NCBI GenBank assembly: GCA_963921185.1 | Contig: OY992530.1 | Location: forward strand, 270,673,705 to 270,737,704 | From: Dasysyrphus tricinctus | Lineage: Eukaryota > Arthropoda > Insecta > Diptera > Syrphidae | Reading direction: 5' to 3' | Length of the DNA stretch: 64,000 bases | Shown: positions 41,420 through 52,380 of the stretch, one piece after another | Layout of the letters: each line of letters begins with the position of its first letter | Position numbering within the stretch: position 1 is the first letter of the stretch | Notes under the pieces: generated by a model | What the model saw: only the letters and a program-made list of their open reading frames with translations | What the model was told of the DNA's origin: nothing | The model's database searches: none | Position numbers and translations under genes: made by a program

Positions 41420-43499
41420 AGCTGTGTTTAATGAAGAAAAACTGTATCAGAACAGAGCAGAACAGCACAAGTGTGTGAAAACTGCAAGAACAACAAAGAA
41501 CCGAAAAGTGCAGCTTTGTATTGACGGGATTGACTGTTGGCTTTCAGTTGGCCAAATTCAAATTTAAATTTATTTGTTTGCATTAATTTTCAATTCAAAT
41601 TTATTATCAATTCACACTACTTTTTTATATTCTTTTATATCTATTTCTTCATTTTAAGTTCAAAAATATAAGAAAAGCATTTCTGTGATAAATTTTAGCT
41701 TATTATTATCCCAAACAAACAAATCAGCTGGTACTTTGACATTTCTCACTCACTTGCTCCACCTCAAAAGTAGGTGCAGGAAATATTGTTCTTAATTGTT
41801 CTGAAAAACGTAATGGAACACAAATTGACAGAATGTAGAACAGTTTGGGGCAAGGTTTTTACTCATGGAACACACAATCCTGTAATTTTCTGTTCGGAAC
41901 AGATTAATTAAACACACCTAATTAATTTTTAAATTTTAAATAGCACAGCTGATAGGCAACGGTCAATTGCGTCAACACAAAGCTGCACTTTTCTGTTTTT
42001 TACTTGCGATTATAGGTACTATAAGGCAAGTTTTGGATTCGTGCAAAAAAAAAAATTTTGAGATAACAATCAAACATGATATTACGATGATAGAGAACAC
42101 CAAAAAAGTGGGTGGCACAATTCTATCTGTCTGTCTGTCTGTCTGTTCGTCTACAGCCTAAACGGCTCGATAGATTTTCTTCAAACTTGGTACATAGTGG
42201 TTTTTGGTGATTCTGCCGACACATTTTTTTCATTTTGTTCTTAGAACGAAAAATAACGGTACCTGCCATACATTTTTTTTTGGCAAATTTACATAATCGT
42301 ATTTTTCTCAAAAACGGCTCGACAACTTTTCTTTAAAAAAAAATTCAATGAATTTATTTTAGTAAAGGCTTTCTTTGGGTGGAAAACCATTTTTCAAAAA
42401 TGGTTATTAATGGTACCTCCCAACCATTTTTTAATTTTTGATTTTCTTCAAAATGGTATGACCGATTTCAATTATTTTTTTTATAAAGAAGCTTCCAAAA
42501 AATGTTAATAGTTTTGTGTACCAACATTTTTGAAAAAATATTTTTTGGATTTTTAAAAAATATTTCAAAATTTTTTTTGGAAAATCAAATATTTCGAAAA
42601 CGGCATCATAGATTTTTTTGAAACTCGATATTTAAGACGTTTTTAGTACTCTATAAAATATTTTTAGAAAAAATTTTACATTTATGAAAAAATAACGGTA
42701 CCTTCCATACAAAAGTGAAAAAACCGCAAAGGAAAATATTTTTTTGCTTGAGAACGACTCCTACGATTTTGATTAAACTTTTTTGATATACTAAAATTAG
42801 TACGATCTACCATCAAAAATTATAAAATTTTACACATAGCAACTATTAGTAGTACCTGTCATAGAACGTACTTTTTTATGTTGAGTTTTCTCGTTATCAG
42901 CGTAACGGATTTGAATGAATTTTTTTGTATACAAATTTCAGATAAGATTAAATAATATTGCATATCAAAATTTTCAAAAAAAAAGTTTTTGGATTTTTAA
43001 AAAAAGTTTCAATTTTTTTTTTTTGAAAATTCGATATCTCAAAAACGGGTTGACAATTTTTTTTCAAATTTTGTTTTTTATACACATAAATATATAGTTT
43101 AAATCTGCATACCGAAATTCCAAAATTTGTTCTTAAAAATGTTTTAAGAATTTTATATATAAAAAATTAATTTAAAAAAAAACCGCTCCAACGATTTTAA
43201 AAGTTTTTTTCCTATACAATCATATTCCATCATGAATTAAGATGGCATACTTTTTTCACCTAAAACTGTCAAAAGAGTTGTTTTAGCTAATTTAAATGTC
43301 GTATTTCATGCTTCTCTACATTTTTCTCTCATAATTTCCATGTTTGTATATACAATTTTCTTAAACTCGCAGTGTCTTGAACATAAGAGCAAGTACGTGC
43401 GACCCAGTCGTGCATTTTATTTTTCTTGTTCTGACAGTTTTCACACACTTGTGCTGTTCTGCTCTGTGCTGATCTAGTTTTTCTTCATTAAACACAGCT
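41420..43499. mobile_element. Element with AGCTGTGTTTAATGAAG termini
   Basis: Inverted ends AGCTGTGTTTAATGAAGAAA continuing for about 75 bp (AACAGCACAAGTGTGTGAAA on both sides). Flanked by AAT (41417-41419 and 43500-43502). It contains repeat R copy 2. No transposase frame seen. Confidence 0.72.
41998..43425 (+). repeat. Hairpin/GTCT repeat R, copy 2 (most complete)
   Basis: Hairpin 42002-42031 (ACTTGC GA TTATAG GTA CTATAA G GCAAGT), then the GTGGGTGGCACAATTCT block, (GTCT)n at 42125-42148, GTTCGTCTACAG, then about 1.1 kb of degenerate AAAACGG/AACGGTACCTGCCAT modules, ending AACATAAGAGCAAGTACGTG. No coding frame. Confidence 0.72.
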
Positions 43500-43859
43500 A
43501 ATGAAGAATAAATTGAAAAATAGACGTTTTGTCATGAAATAAGAAATGATTTAAACTTTTCAACATTTTCATGAGAGCATGTGAGTTTTGCTTTGATTTA
43601 GATCTTGAAATGTCCCGACCGAAAGAGTGTTTTCAATTACAGATAACATTTGGACACCCGATCGCAATCAAAAGTTGATCTACTTGAGACCACGTGCTAT
43701 TACGACTTCGATTTTTGTTGTAACTTATTACTCCTATGAATATATTTTTTGAAAGCAAAGTTTTTTATGAAAATAATTCTTTCTTAACTTTACAACGTTA
43801 AAGAAAAGTTGTCTTGTTTTTTGCCCCTGACAAAATGGTCACCGTAATTATAGGCGTGT

Positions 43860-44250
43860 TTTTAGTAATAGTTAGCACAGTAAAATTTTCATTGCTAAAC
43901 AATAACAATACAACTCTATTTCTAGTTCCATTTTGTTATTGCTAAATACTTTCAAATAAAACATACTTTATGTACCTATAGGCACTTATACAAAAAAAAA
44001 AAAAAAAAAATGCTTCTTTCAAGATGCATGTATCATCAATGACCGCATTCTTTTTTGATTGGGGTCGGACGTCAGAATGATAGTTCCTGTACTGAAAGAG
44101 AAAATCCTTCTAGGCCAAAAGCAGTCGTAAAATAAAAGTGTCGTTTTAAAAAAAGACTATCGTAAAACGTTATCACATTGTAACGATAACGATGGATTTT
44201 GAACGGTAACTTTAGTTCGTTATACGGGCCCTAGATTCAATATCAAAACC
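43860..44250. other. Relic of a GGGCCC-type MITE and flank
   Basis: 44165-44231 matches, inverted, the end of the MITE at 21790 (CGTTTTACGATAG..., ending TTATACGGGCCC). No partner end was found, so this is a truncated copy. The rest is unassigned. Confidence 0.45.
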
Positions 44251-44352
44251 AGGGGCCCTACTCTGTATTTTATTCCGTAAGTGAAATTTCCCGAAAACAA
44301 ATATTTTGTACTTTCTGTTTCTTAAATGGAATGAAAACTACTACTCTAGTTT

Positions 44353-44748
44353 TTGGACAAGAGAAGTGAGGGGTCAGAGATCTCTCCACTTCACTTGACC
44401 AGAAACTGCCGTGAGACCGGTCTCAATCTTCCCAATCTAAACACCGTCACTCGTATTTACAACTCCGAAAGTGGAACACGTTTCCGAATGTCTAAAACAT
44501 TGAAATACGGAAAATTTGTTTCTACAACAAATGTAATACAGAACGAACGAAGAAGAAATGTCTTAAAACGTAAGTTTTATAACAACAAATTTTTTTTCGA
44601 GTACAGTCTGCCGGAGGATGTTCTGGTGGGTCGGAAATTAAAAAAATCTATGGAAAAGTTACATATCGTCAGCCGAGAATTACAAGGTCGTATCTCGAAA
44701 AAAATCAAAATCGAGGTTTTGATGCAAAACTGTTCAGATATCAAGTAA
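44353..44748 (+). other. Uncertain small frame in element T
   Basis: 131 codons from ATG, basic, no recognised domain. Its 3' half (VLVGRKLKKSMEKLHIVSRE) overlaps the inverted sequence found again near 46950. It may be a remnant of the element's own gene or fortuitous. Confidence 0.2.
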
Positions 44749-45412
44749 GAAACGTTTTTCATCACTTAAAATATGCAAACATTTAAATTGAGGCAGAAAA
44801 AGCCATAAAATTAAAGTCGTATGTGAAAATTTCACTCACTTTTTAGTTCAATGTTGTATGTTGCACATATGTACAATTTTGTAATCGCAATAGCTACTTG
44901 AAAATTGAAACAAAGTTGTAGGTAACTCTGCAAAAGAAATCAAAATTAGAAGAATAGTTCTATCTCATTTTTAGCAAGCCTAACTGTTAGAGGCTAGCGA
45001 AAGCATTTCAACCTTTGTGCTATCTCCTTTGAAGCCCGTTTTGGTTTAAAAGTTTATTTTTTGCTGCCCAAAAATCAAGTAAATTTTGCTTTAAGAAATA
45101 TATAAAAATCAAAGTAAATTAAAAAGCAAGAAGGTAAGTCTCAAGCCCAGTAAAGTATTTACTAAGGACTCAATTTAATAACAATGTAGCAAACAATAAT
45201 GGAAAACGAGTTGGAATTTGACAACAAAAAACAACATTGTTGCTATGTTAAAAAAAAAAAAAATCAATAAAAAAATGCTAAAAAATGAACTAAAAATGTG
45301 TTTTATTTATGTGACTTTTCAAACATTTTCTTTAACCATTTGATTTTTAATTCACATTTCAGAAATTGCAGTGGTAACTACCTTCTAAATTTTCTTTTTC
45401 CTTAGATAAATT

Positions 45413-45453
45413 TTAGTTCAAAGACGTATGTTAGACATACGCCTTTGAACTAA
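45413..45453. repeat. 19-bp hairpin with 3-nt loop
   Basis: TTAGTTCAAAGACGTATGT (45413-45431), loop TAG, ACATACGCCTTTGAACTAA (45435-45453): 18 of 19 pairs. It lies inside element T. Function unknown. Confidence 0.7.
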
Positions 45454-45652
45454 ACAAAATTTTGTTACAAAGTCGTATGTGGATTTCAAAAATGCTCATT
45501 ATTTAATTTGTGGATAAAATTTTAATTTTTTTTGTGTGATTTCAGTTATGCTTATGGGTTCAAGCATATTTTGCTAAAAAACCAAAACAAAACTAACTCT
45601 AGATACACTAAAAAAGTCTCATTTTTTTGTTTTCGATTTATCTCAAATGTAT

Positions 45653-46930
45653 ATGGGTGATTCCATAGAAAACGACCCTTTACGAAAAATCACAAAATAT
45701 GATTTAGAATTGAAAAAAACGACCGTTAGACGGTTTTAAAAGATTGCATGTTTCATTTTAAAAGTGAAATTATCAATAATTTTTTTATCGCCTCTTATTT
45801 CGCAGCTTGAACCACTTTGCAGAATAGGTCTCCAAAAGTCACTTTTTGTTATCAGAAGCTCAGAACCCTACTTTCAATAATCAATTGTTTCACAATTTGA
45901 GAACCGGTGGTTATTTGCCCTTATCAGAACTCTAAGCACGTTTTTGTGTCATTTAATTATTCAATAGTAAATACAGTTTTAGTTTTTAGGCAGCTGATTA
46001 ATAAAGTGGTTAGTGTCGCGCCCGTAACAAAAAAAAATTATGTTGCATTATTAGAAGAAAAAAATTTGTATCAATGTGATAATTTGGGGAAAAAAGGAGA
46101 ATACTATGATCTACTGTCAGACAAAATTTCAAGACTTTGAAATTAATACTGACCCCGTATTTAAAATTTTAAGTCTATGTCACACCCGTAACAGATTGGC
46201 ATTTCAAATCACAATCTTTCTGTTTTCCAACTCAGTTTTAGTTTTGTTACTTTTAGATATGAAATTCATGACGTAGGGATATAATTCTAAGAAAATCTAC
46301 TTAACATATAATTTTAATCGGCTTTAAGTGAAAGTTTTCCCTATTTTAAAAGAAAATGGAAAAAATCCCATCGAAGTGAGAAATCTATTCACTTTTCAGT
46401 GAGAAAAACTTAATTTTTCTAGAAAAAGTGTTTTTGCCATCATGTGAGAAATGATTATACATCGATGACAACAATTTGCCGTCAAAATATAGTATATTAC
46501 ATTGTTTTTAGGCATAAAAGTCATACTCGGTCACACCCGTAACGATGACCTGTCACACCCGTAACGTTTTCAAATAAAAAATTTGTATAGTTTTTCGTAG
46601 TTTTGGTTCTCATTTCTTAACTGAAACTGAAGATCAACTATCTGGGTTAATATTTGCAAAAGAATGATACAAACTTTTCATGCAATATTTTACAAATTAG
46701 ATATCTTAATCGCAAATCACCAGTTTTCTAAGGTCACACCCGTAACGCAACCAAATTGCATCTTATAACTGAACCACTAATTTCTCATATTTTAATATAC
46801 TAATTTTTTAAAAGGGCTTCAGGTGTCCTTTAGAATAGTAATGTTATTATTTATAAATTGGGAATAGTATGTGAATAATTAATAAAATATGGAGTCTCAC
46901 TGTCACACCCGTAACGATGGAAACACCCAT
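45653..46930. mobile_element. Element C, copy 1 (GTCACACCCGTAAC repeats; empty of Tc1)
   Basis: Ends ATGGGTGATTCCATAG and ATGGGTGTTTCCATCG (inverted). It contains one degenerate and five exact GTCACACCCGTAAC motifs at 46015, 46179, 46530, 46552, 46733 and 46902, all in one orientation. 1278 bp, no transposase. Copy 2 is at 48746-51496. Confidence 0.8.
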
Positions 46931-47484
46931 ATGTTTATCACATACGACCTTGTAATTCTCGGCTGACGATATGTATATATGTATGTATTTAGAAAAAGGG
47001 TAGGAAAGTATTGAGTACTATTTTTATGCTTTTCGAAAGTTTTACAGAGTACCAATTTGGAAGCGGAACGGACAGCACTTTCAAATAGGATAGACTTTCG
47101 GAACGAAATTCAGAGTAGGGCCCCTGAAGTCACACGTTTAAGGGATTTGTTTTTCGGATTGACAATCGACAAGGCCATAACTAAATGCCCCTATTACGGT
47201 TGTCAATAATCAATACGCTATTTGACTGTTATCAACACAATTGATCAATCACTTTTAATCGTAAACTCTAATATTCGTATAAAATCTATTGCTAATTTTT
47301 CTTTTGACAAACTTGATTTACCATTGCCATTGGGCGCGTTCAGCTGCGTAACTTTAGCGATCCGGATTTGGTCGTGTTGTTGTAATCCCTTGTTAAAAAA
47401 GAGCTGGTGTCAGCTGGTGCAATGTTTTTGCAACTCAAGGTACACATATGAAATTTTTTTGGATTATGGATAGCTTATCGGTTA

Positions 47485-47889
47485 GTCCCCTTTCACACGA
47501 AGAAACAAGTTGCTGGAGATTTTTTTGACGTTTTCTTTTAATCTCCTTAAAAATCTCTTGTACCTTTCACACGAGGAAACAAATCTCCAGGCAATTTTGA
47601 AATTTTCTTGAAAGTCTATCGGTTGCTGGAGATTTTTTTGACGTTTTCTTTTAATCTCTGTAAAAATCTCTTGTACCTTTCACACGAGGAAACAAATCTC
47701 CAGGCAATTTTGAAATTTCCTTGACAGTCTATTGGTTGAACACACCTTAACCTAGATGTGAAAGGAAACGTCAAAAAAATCTCTTCAAATCTTCGACCGG
47801 GGAGATTTTGTTCACCCCTCTTTCCTCCTGCCCTTCTCCCCTGGAACTAAAAGTTGCTGGAAACTCAGTTTCCTCGTGTGAAAGGGGAC
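47485..47889. mobile_element. MITE with GTCCCCTTTCACACGA ends and an internal tandem duplication
   Basis: Inverted ends GTCCCCTTTCACACGAAGAA and GTCCCCTTTCACACGAGGAA. Target duplication TTA at 47482-47484 and 47890-47892 (PIF/Harbinger-like TWA). About 120 bp inside is tandemly duplicated (47510-47630 and 47633-47750, sharing GTTGCTGGAGATTTTTTTGA). Confidence 0.88.
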
Positions 47890-47997
47890 TTAGATGGCCG
47901 AACGCGAGGAATAGTAGGTGTTTTTTTCCTTGCCCGAATTGGACGATAAAAACTACATCGGGGGTAAGAATTGGACATGTTAAATGCAACAACAACT

Positions 47998-48045
47998 AAG
48001 CCCCTTCGGTCTGAGCTTAGCCCAAAGGGTTTTCGGGGCTTAACT
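47998..48045. repeat. Inverted repeat AAGCCCC/GGGGCTT
   Basis: AAGCCCCTTCGG... paired with ...GGGGCTTAA around a GAGCTTAGCCCAAAGGGTTT core that itself folds. Perhaps a tiny MITE or a relic end. Confidence 0.4.
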
Positions 48046-49506
48046 TAAGCCCACATAAGAACTGTGTTACCGGCATAGTTGTTATCGATAGTTTGTATGG
48101 AAACTTCATTTTTATTTCTGTGATGGCGTCGCTAAGCCTAATGTCGTTTTTACTTGCGATATAGGTACTATAGGGCAAGTTTTTGATTCGTGCAAAAAAA
48201 AAATTTGAGATAACAATCAAACATAACATTACGATGATAGAGAACACGAAAAAAGTGGGTGGCACAATTCTGTCTGTCTGTCTTGTTGTATCTGGATCTA
48301 CATCCTAAACCAATGATGTGATTTTCTTCAAATTTTGAATTTAAGTTTTTTTTTTCCAGAGGGGAAATAAAAATTTTTAAAATCTAAAAATAACGTTACT
48401 TGCCATACAACCATTAAGTAAAAGCTAATTTATCTCAAAAACGGCTCCAACGATTTTGATAAAAAAAAAATCAGTGTATTATTGTAAATATGGTGTACTT
48501 TCTTGTAAGAAAAAAATTACCAAAAACATTTATTAACGGTACCTGCCATGTAACGGTTTTTTTTATTTTCGGTTTTCTCACTAACCGTTCATCCGATTTC
48601 AATAAAATTTTTTTGCACAAAAGCTTTGTTTGAATATAAATAATACTGCATACTAAAATTTTGGAAAAAATAAATTTTGTATTTTTAAAAAAAGTTTCAA
48701 AATTTTTTTTTGAAATTTCAGTTTTTAATGTATGTATATTAATATATGGGTGATTCCATAGAAAACGACCCTTTACGAAAAATCACAAAATATGATTTAG
48801 AATTGAAAAAACGACCGTTAGACGGTTTTAAAAGATTGCATGTTTCATTTTAAAAGTGAAATTATCAATAATTTTTTTATCGCCGCTTATTTCGCAGCTC
48901 GAACCACTTTGCAGAATAGGTCTCTAAAAGTCACTTTTTGTTATCAGAAGCTCAAAACCCTACTTTAAATAATTAATTTTTTCACAATTTGAGAACCGGT
49001 GGTTATTTGCTCTTATCAGAACTCTAAGCACGTTTTCGTGTCATTTAATTATTCAATAGTAAATACAGTTTTAGTTTTTAGGCAGATTCATAAAGTGGTT
49101 AATGTCACGCCCGTAACAAAAAAAATTATGTTTCATTACTAGAAGAAAAAAATTTGTATCAATGTGATAATTTGGGAAAAAAAGGAGAATACTACAGTGC
49201 GGTTCATATTTATAACCCACCTTAAAAATCGTTAATTTTTTGGTCGTCTATACATGATCAAAAATAAAAATGATAGGGAATAATAGTAATGATCATGGCA
49301 GTTAATTACAACAACAAGTTAATTTCAAAAACGTAACAAGTGTATTTTTATTTCTTAGTAATACAAAAATTACAAAATTCAAGTGTTTCAAATTTATAAC
49401 CCATTGCTTCAACAGTAAATAAAAGTAAATGAAAAACCGAAACTAATAATTAATTTGGGAACGTATGGCAAGAATCAAGTCAAAAACTCTTTTTTCGGTG
49501 ATTTTA

Positions 49507-49990
49507 TCAGTTATCCAAAAGTTCTGGCTTGATTTTAGGCCATTCATAAAGAAGAGCGTGTTTAAGCTCTGATATCGTCTCATACGTCCTTCTTTCTGCG
49601 TATATTCTTCTGACAAAAACTCTCCCAAGATTCTCAATAGGGTTAACATCGGGAGAGCATGCGGGCCAGTTCATTAAATCAATAGAATATATTCCCAACC
49701 AATAAATTTTTTCTTTACTGATATGGATTCTGGCATTGTCCTGCCGAAAAATCCAAGTTCTCTCATGGTGATCTACCAAAAACGGTACTAAACTGAGTCG
49801 GAAAACTTGAACATAATCTCTGCTGTTCATTTTCAAAGCAATTTATTGCATTTCCACGCACCCTTTCGTTGAGAATGCGCCCCACATCATCACCGAACCG
49901 CCACCAAAATTTCGCCTATAAAAATATCAAGGTTCCTTCCGTAAGTCACGCCAATAAGAGTGCACACCATCAGGACCATCTAAATTTAAT
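49507..49990 (-). pseudogene. Tc1-like transposase, left copy
   Basis: The minus-strand C-terminal region reads MNSRDYVQVFRLSLVPFLVD, WIFRQDNARIHISKEKIYWL and WPACSPDVNPIENLGRVFVR, with the D...(34)E-type catalytic residues of Tc1 proteins (the Asp in QDNARIH, the Glu in NPIENL). Upstream to about 49990, degenerate remnants of DGVHSYWRDLRKEP and FGGGSVMMWGAF lie in other frames. The N-terminal DNA-binding domain is absent. Confidence 0.85.
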
Positions 49991-50024
49991 TTTTTCTGGA
50001 GAAATGCAATTCACTTCATCAAAA

Positions 50025-50348
50025 ATGAACAGCAGAGATTATGTTTAAGTTCTGCGACGCAGTTTGGTACCTTTTTTGAGAGATCGTCAGGAGAGAAATT
50101 GGATTTTTCAGCAGGACAATGCCAGAATCCATATCAGTAGCGAAACAATTTATTGGTTGGGAATAAATTCTATTGATTTAATGCTTTGACCCGCATGCTC
50201 TCCCGATGCCAACCCTTTTGGAAATCTTTGGAGAGTTCTTGTCAGGAGAATATACGCGGAAGGAAGGACGTATGAGACGATATCAGAGCTTAAACCCTCT
50301 CTTCGTGAGAAATGGCTTAAAATCAAGCCAGAACTTTTGGATAACTGA
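50025..50348 (+). pseudogene. Tc1-like transposase, right (inverted) copy
   Basis: Begins exactly at the MNSRDYV codon shared with the left copy, then diverges by point changes and stops (a stop after MNSRDYV, another in the LNWP region). It keeps WIFQQDNARIHIS and ends PELLDN and stop. It is the transposase half of the inverted duplication. Confidence 0.85.
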
Positions 50349-51798
50349 TAAAATCACCGAAAAAAGAGTTTTTGACTTGATTCTTGCCATACGTTCCCAA
50401 ATTAATTATTAGTTTCGGTTTTTCATTTACTTTTATTTACTGTTGAAGCAATGGGTTATAAATTTGAAACACTTGAATTTTGTAATTTTTGTATTACTAA
50501 GAAATAAAAATACACTTGTTACGTTTTTGAAATTAACTTGTTGTTGTAATTAACTGCCATGACCATTACTATTATTCCCTATCATTTTTATTTTTGATCA
50601 TGTATAGACGACCAAAAAATTAACGATTTTTAAGGTGGGTTATAAATATGAACCGCACTGTATGATCTACTGTCAGACAAAATTTCAAGACTTTGAAATT
50701 AATACTGACCCCGTATTTAAAATTTTAAGTCTATGTCACACCCGTAACAGATTGGCATTTCAAATCGTAATCTTTCTGTTTTTCAACTCAGTTTTAGTTT
50801 TGTTGCTTTAAGATATGAAATGCATGACGTAGGGATATAATTCTAAGAAAATCTACTTTAAATATAATTTTAATCGGCTTTAACTGAAAGTTTTCCCTAT
50901 ATTAAAAGAAAATGGAAAAAATCTAATTGAAGTGAGAAATCTATTCACTTTTCAGTGGGAAACACTTAATTTTTCTAGAAAAAGTGATTTTGACATCATG
51001 TGAGAAATGATTATACATCCATGACAACAATTTGCCGTCAAAATATAATATATTATATTGTTTTTAGGCATAAAAATCATACTCGGTCACACCCGTAACG
51101 ATGACCTGTCACACCCGTAACGTTTTCAAATAAAAAAAATTGTATAGTTTTTCGTAGTTTTGGTTCTCATTTCTTAGCTGAAACTGAAGATCAACTATCT
51201 GGGTTAATATTTGCAAAAGAATGATACAAACTTTTCATGCAATATTTTACACCACATGAAAATTAGATATCTTAATCGCAAATCACCAGTTTTCTAAGGT
51301 CGCACCCGTAACGCAACCAAATTGTATCCTATAACTGAACCACTAATTTTTCATACCTTAATATACTAATTTTTTAAAAGGGCTTCAGGTGTCCTATAGA
51401 ATAGTAAAGTTATTATTTATAAATTGGGAATAGTATGTGAATAATTAATAAAATATGGAGTCTCACTCTCACACCCGTAACGATGGAAACACCCATATAC
51501 TCAAAATTTGCTTACCAAAAAATTTTATTTAAAAATGTTATAAAAATATTATATATAAATTATTATATTATTATTATTAATTATATTATTATTAATTTTT
51601 AAGAAAACGGCTCCAACGATTTTATTTTTTTTGCATATATACATATTTTTTTCAAGTACATAATTAAATGGCATACTTTTTTAGCTCTAAGTTATTTATC
51701 AGGCTGTTTATACAATTAAAAGAACGATTTAAATGCCTTTTTATACTTTTTCTATAATAAATTGAATATTTTTTAAGTTCCCAGGTCCCACTCAACTT

Positions 51799-52019
51799 GA
51801 ACATAAGAGCAAGTACGTGCGATCCAGTCGTGCATTTTATTTTTTCGTTCGATTCTCCTGTGGTGTGTTAACTATTTTTAACAATTGAATCAGCAGTTTG
51901 AAGAAGGGAACATAAGAGCAAGTACGTGCGATCCAGTCTTGCATTTTATTTTTTCGTTCGATTCTCCTGTGGTGTGTTAACTATTTTTAACAATTGAATC
52001 GGCAGTTTGAAGAAGGGAA
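51799..52019 (+). repeat. ~110-bp tandem duplication
   Basis: Two nearly identical units (about 51799-51909 and 51910-52019) starting GAACATAAGAGCAAGTACGT and ending GTTTGAAGAAGGGAA. The start of the unit is the 3' end of repeat R. Confidence 0.75.
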
Positions 52020-52380
52020 TAAGTCCAAAAATTAAAACAAAATTATAACTTTTATCATTTTTTTTTTATTCAAAATTTATACTCAGCAATCTTGTCTTCA
52101 TTGTGGTCAATGATTTTTAGTTTTTTATCAAAAAAGTAAATGCAAAAGTTAAATAATTACACAAAAGTACGATGGATTTGTTCCCTTCTTCTAATGTGGA
52201 AAGATTAAGTTTGATAACTGAAAACCTCTCTATCAATAAAAATACATTTTGTAAACATAATCTTCAAGAGTATGTAAGCTAATTAAAAAAAAAAAAACTT
52301 TTCAATACCCTATTGCGATTTTCGAATGTTAAGATGGCTCCTTATGAAATTTCGGAGCTTTCCAAAAAGCTACAAGACAT
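52020..52380. other. Unassigned AT-rich stretch
   Basis: No frame or repeat recognised. Confidence 0.3.

Larger units (their letters stand above)
40776..43847. mobile_element. hAT-type element with TACGGTGACC termini
   Basis: Inverted ends TACGGTGACCA and TGGTCACCGTA. The 8-bp target duplication has one mismatch (ATGATAGG 40768-40775, ATTATAGG 43848-43855). The left subterminal region has repeated GTCCTCTTTT/AAGAGGACA motifs. It contains a MITE (41024-41334) and an AGCTGTG element (41420-43499). No transposase frame. Confidence 0.75.
40528..43859. mobile_element. Palindromic MITE (CCTATTACGGTTGTC ends) split by a hAT element
   Basis: The left end CACTCCTATTACGGTTGTC and AATTATCAATTTGATAGTTG is matched inverted by 40725-40775. 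The last bases of the right end (ATAGGCGTG) lie beyond the hAT insertion, at 43851-43859. Without it the MITE is about 250 bp and almost a perfect palindrome. Another end of the same family lies at 47190. Confidence 0.7.
44251..47125. mobile_element. Inverted-repeat element T (AGGGGCCCTACTCTG ends)
   Basis: Ends AGGGGCCCTACTCTG on both sides. Further inside, an inverted pair CGTCAGCCGAGAATTACAAG (about 44668) and its complement near 46950. It contains element C copy 1. A 131-residue frame at 44353-44748 (Lys/Arg-rich, ending LQGRISKKIKIEVLMQNC) has no family I recognise and may be chance. Confidence 0.6.
49195..50660. mobile_element. Palindromic Tc1-like transposon in element C
   Basis: Ends CAGTGCGGTTCATATTTATA on both sides, flanked by TA (49193-49194 and 50661-50662). 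The empty site GAATACTATGATCTACTG is present in element C copy 1 (about 46099). The arms 49195-49830 and 50025-50660 are both 636 bp and inverted copies of each other, separated by 194 bp of single-copy sequence. Confidence 0.93.
48746..51496. mobile_element. Element C, copy 2 (carries the Tc1 insertion)
   Basis: Same ends and same order of GTCACACCCGTAAC motifs as copy 1. Without the 1466-bp Tc1 element and its TA duplication it is 1283 bp, against 1278 bp in copy 1. Inserted in repeat R copy 3. Flanking dinucleotides are AT/TA. Confidence 0.82.
48148..51850 (+). repeat. Hairpin/GTCT repeat R, copy 3 (split by element C)
   Basis: Hairpin at 48152-48180 and a short GTCT tract near 48270. The degenerate body runs to 48745, is interrupted by element C (48746-51496), then continues to AACATAAGAGCAAGTACGTG near 51800-51850, in the same order as copy 2. 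Confidence 0.65.
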
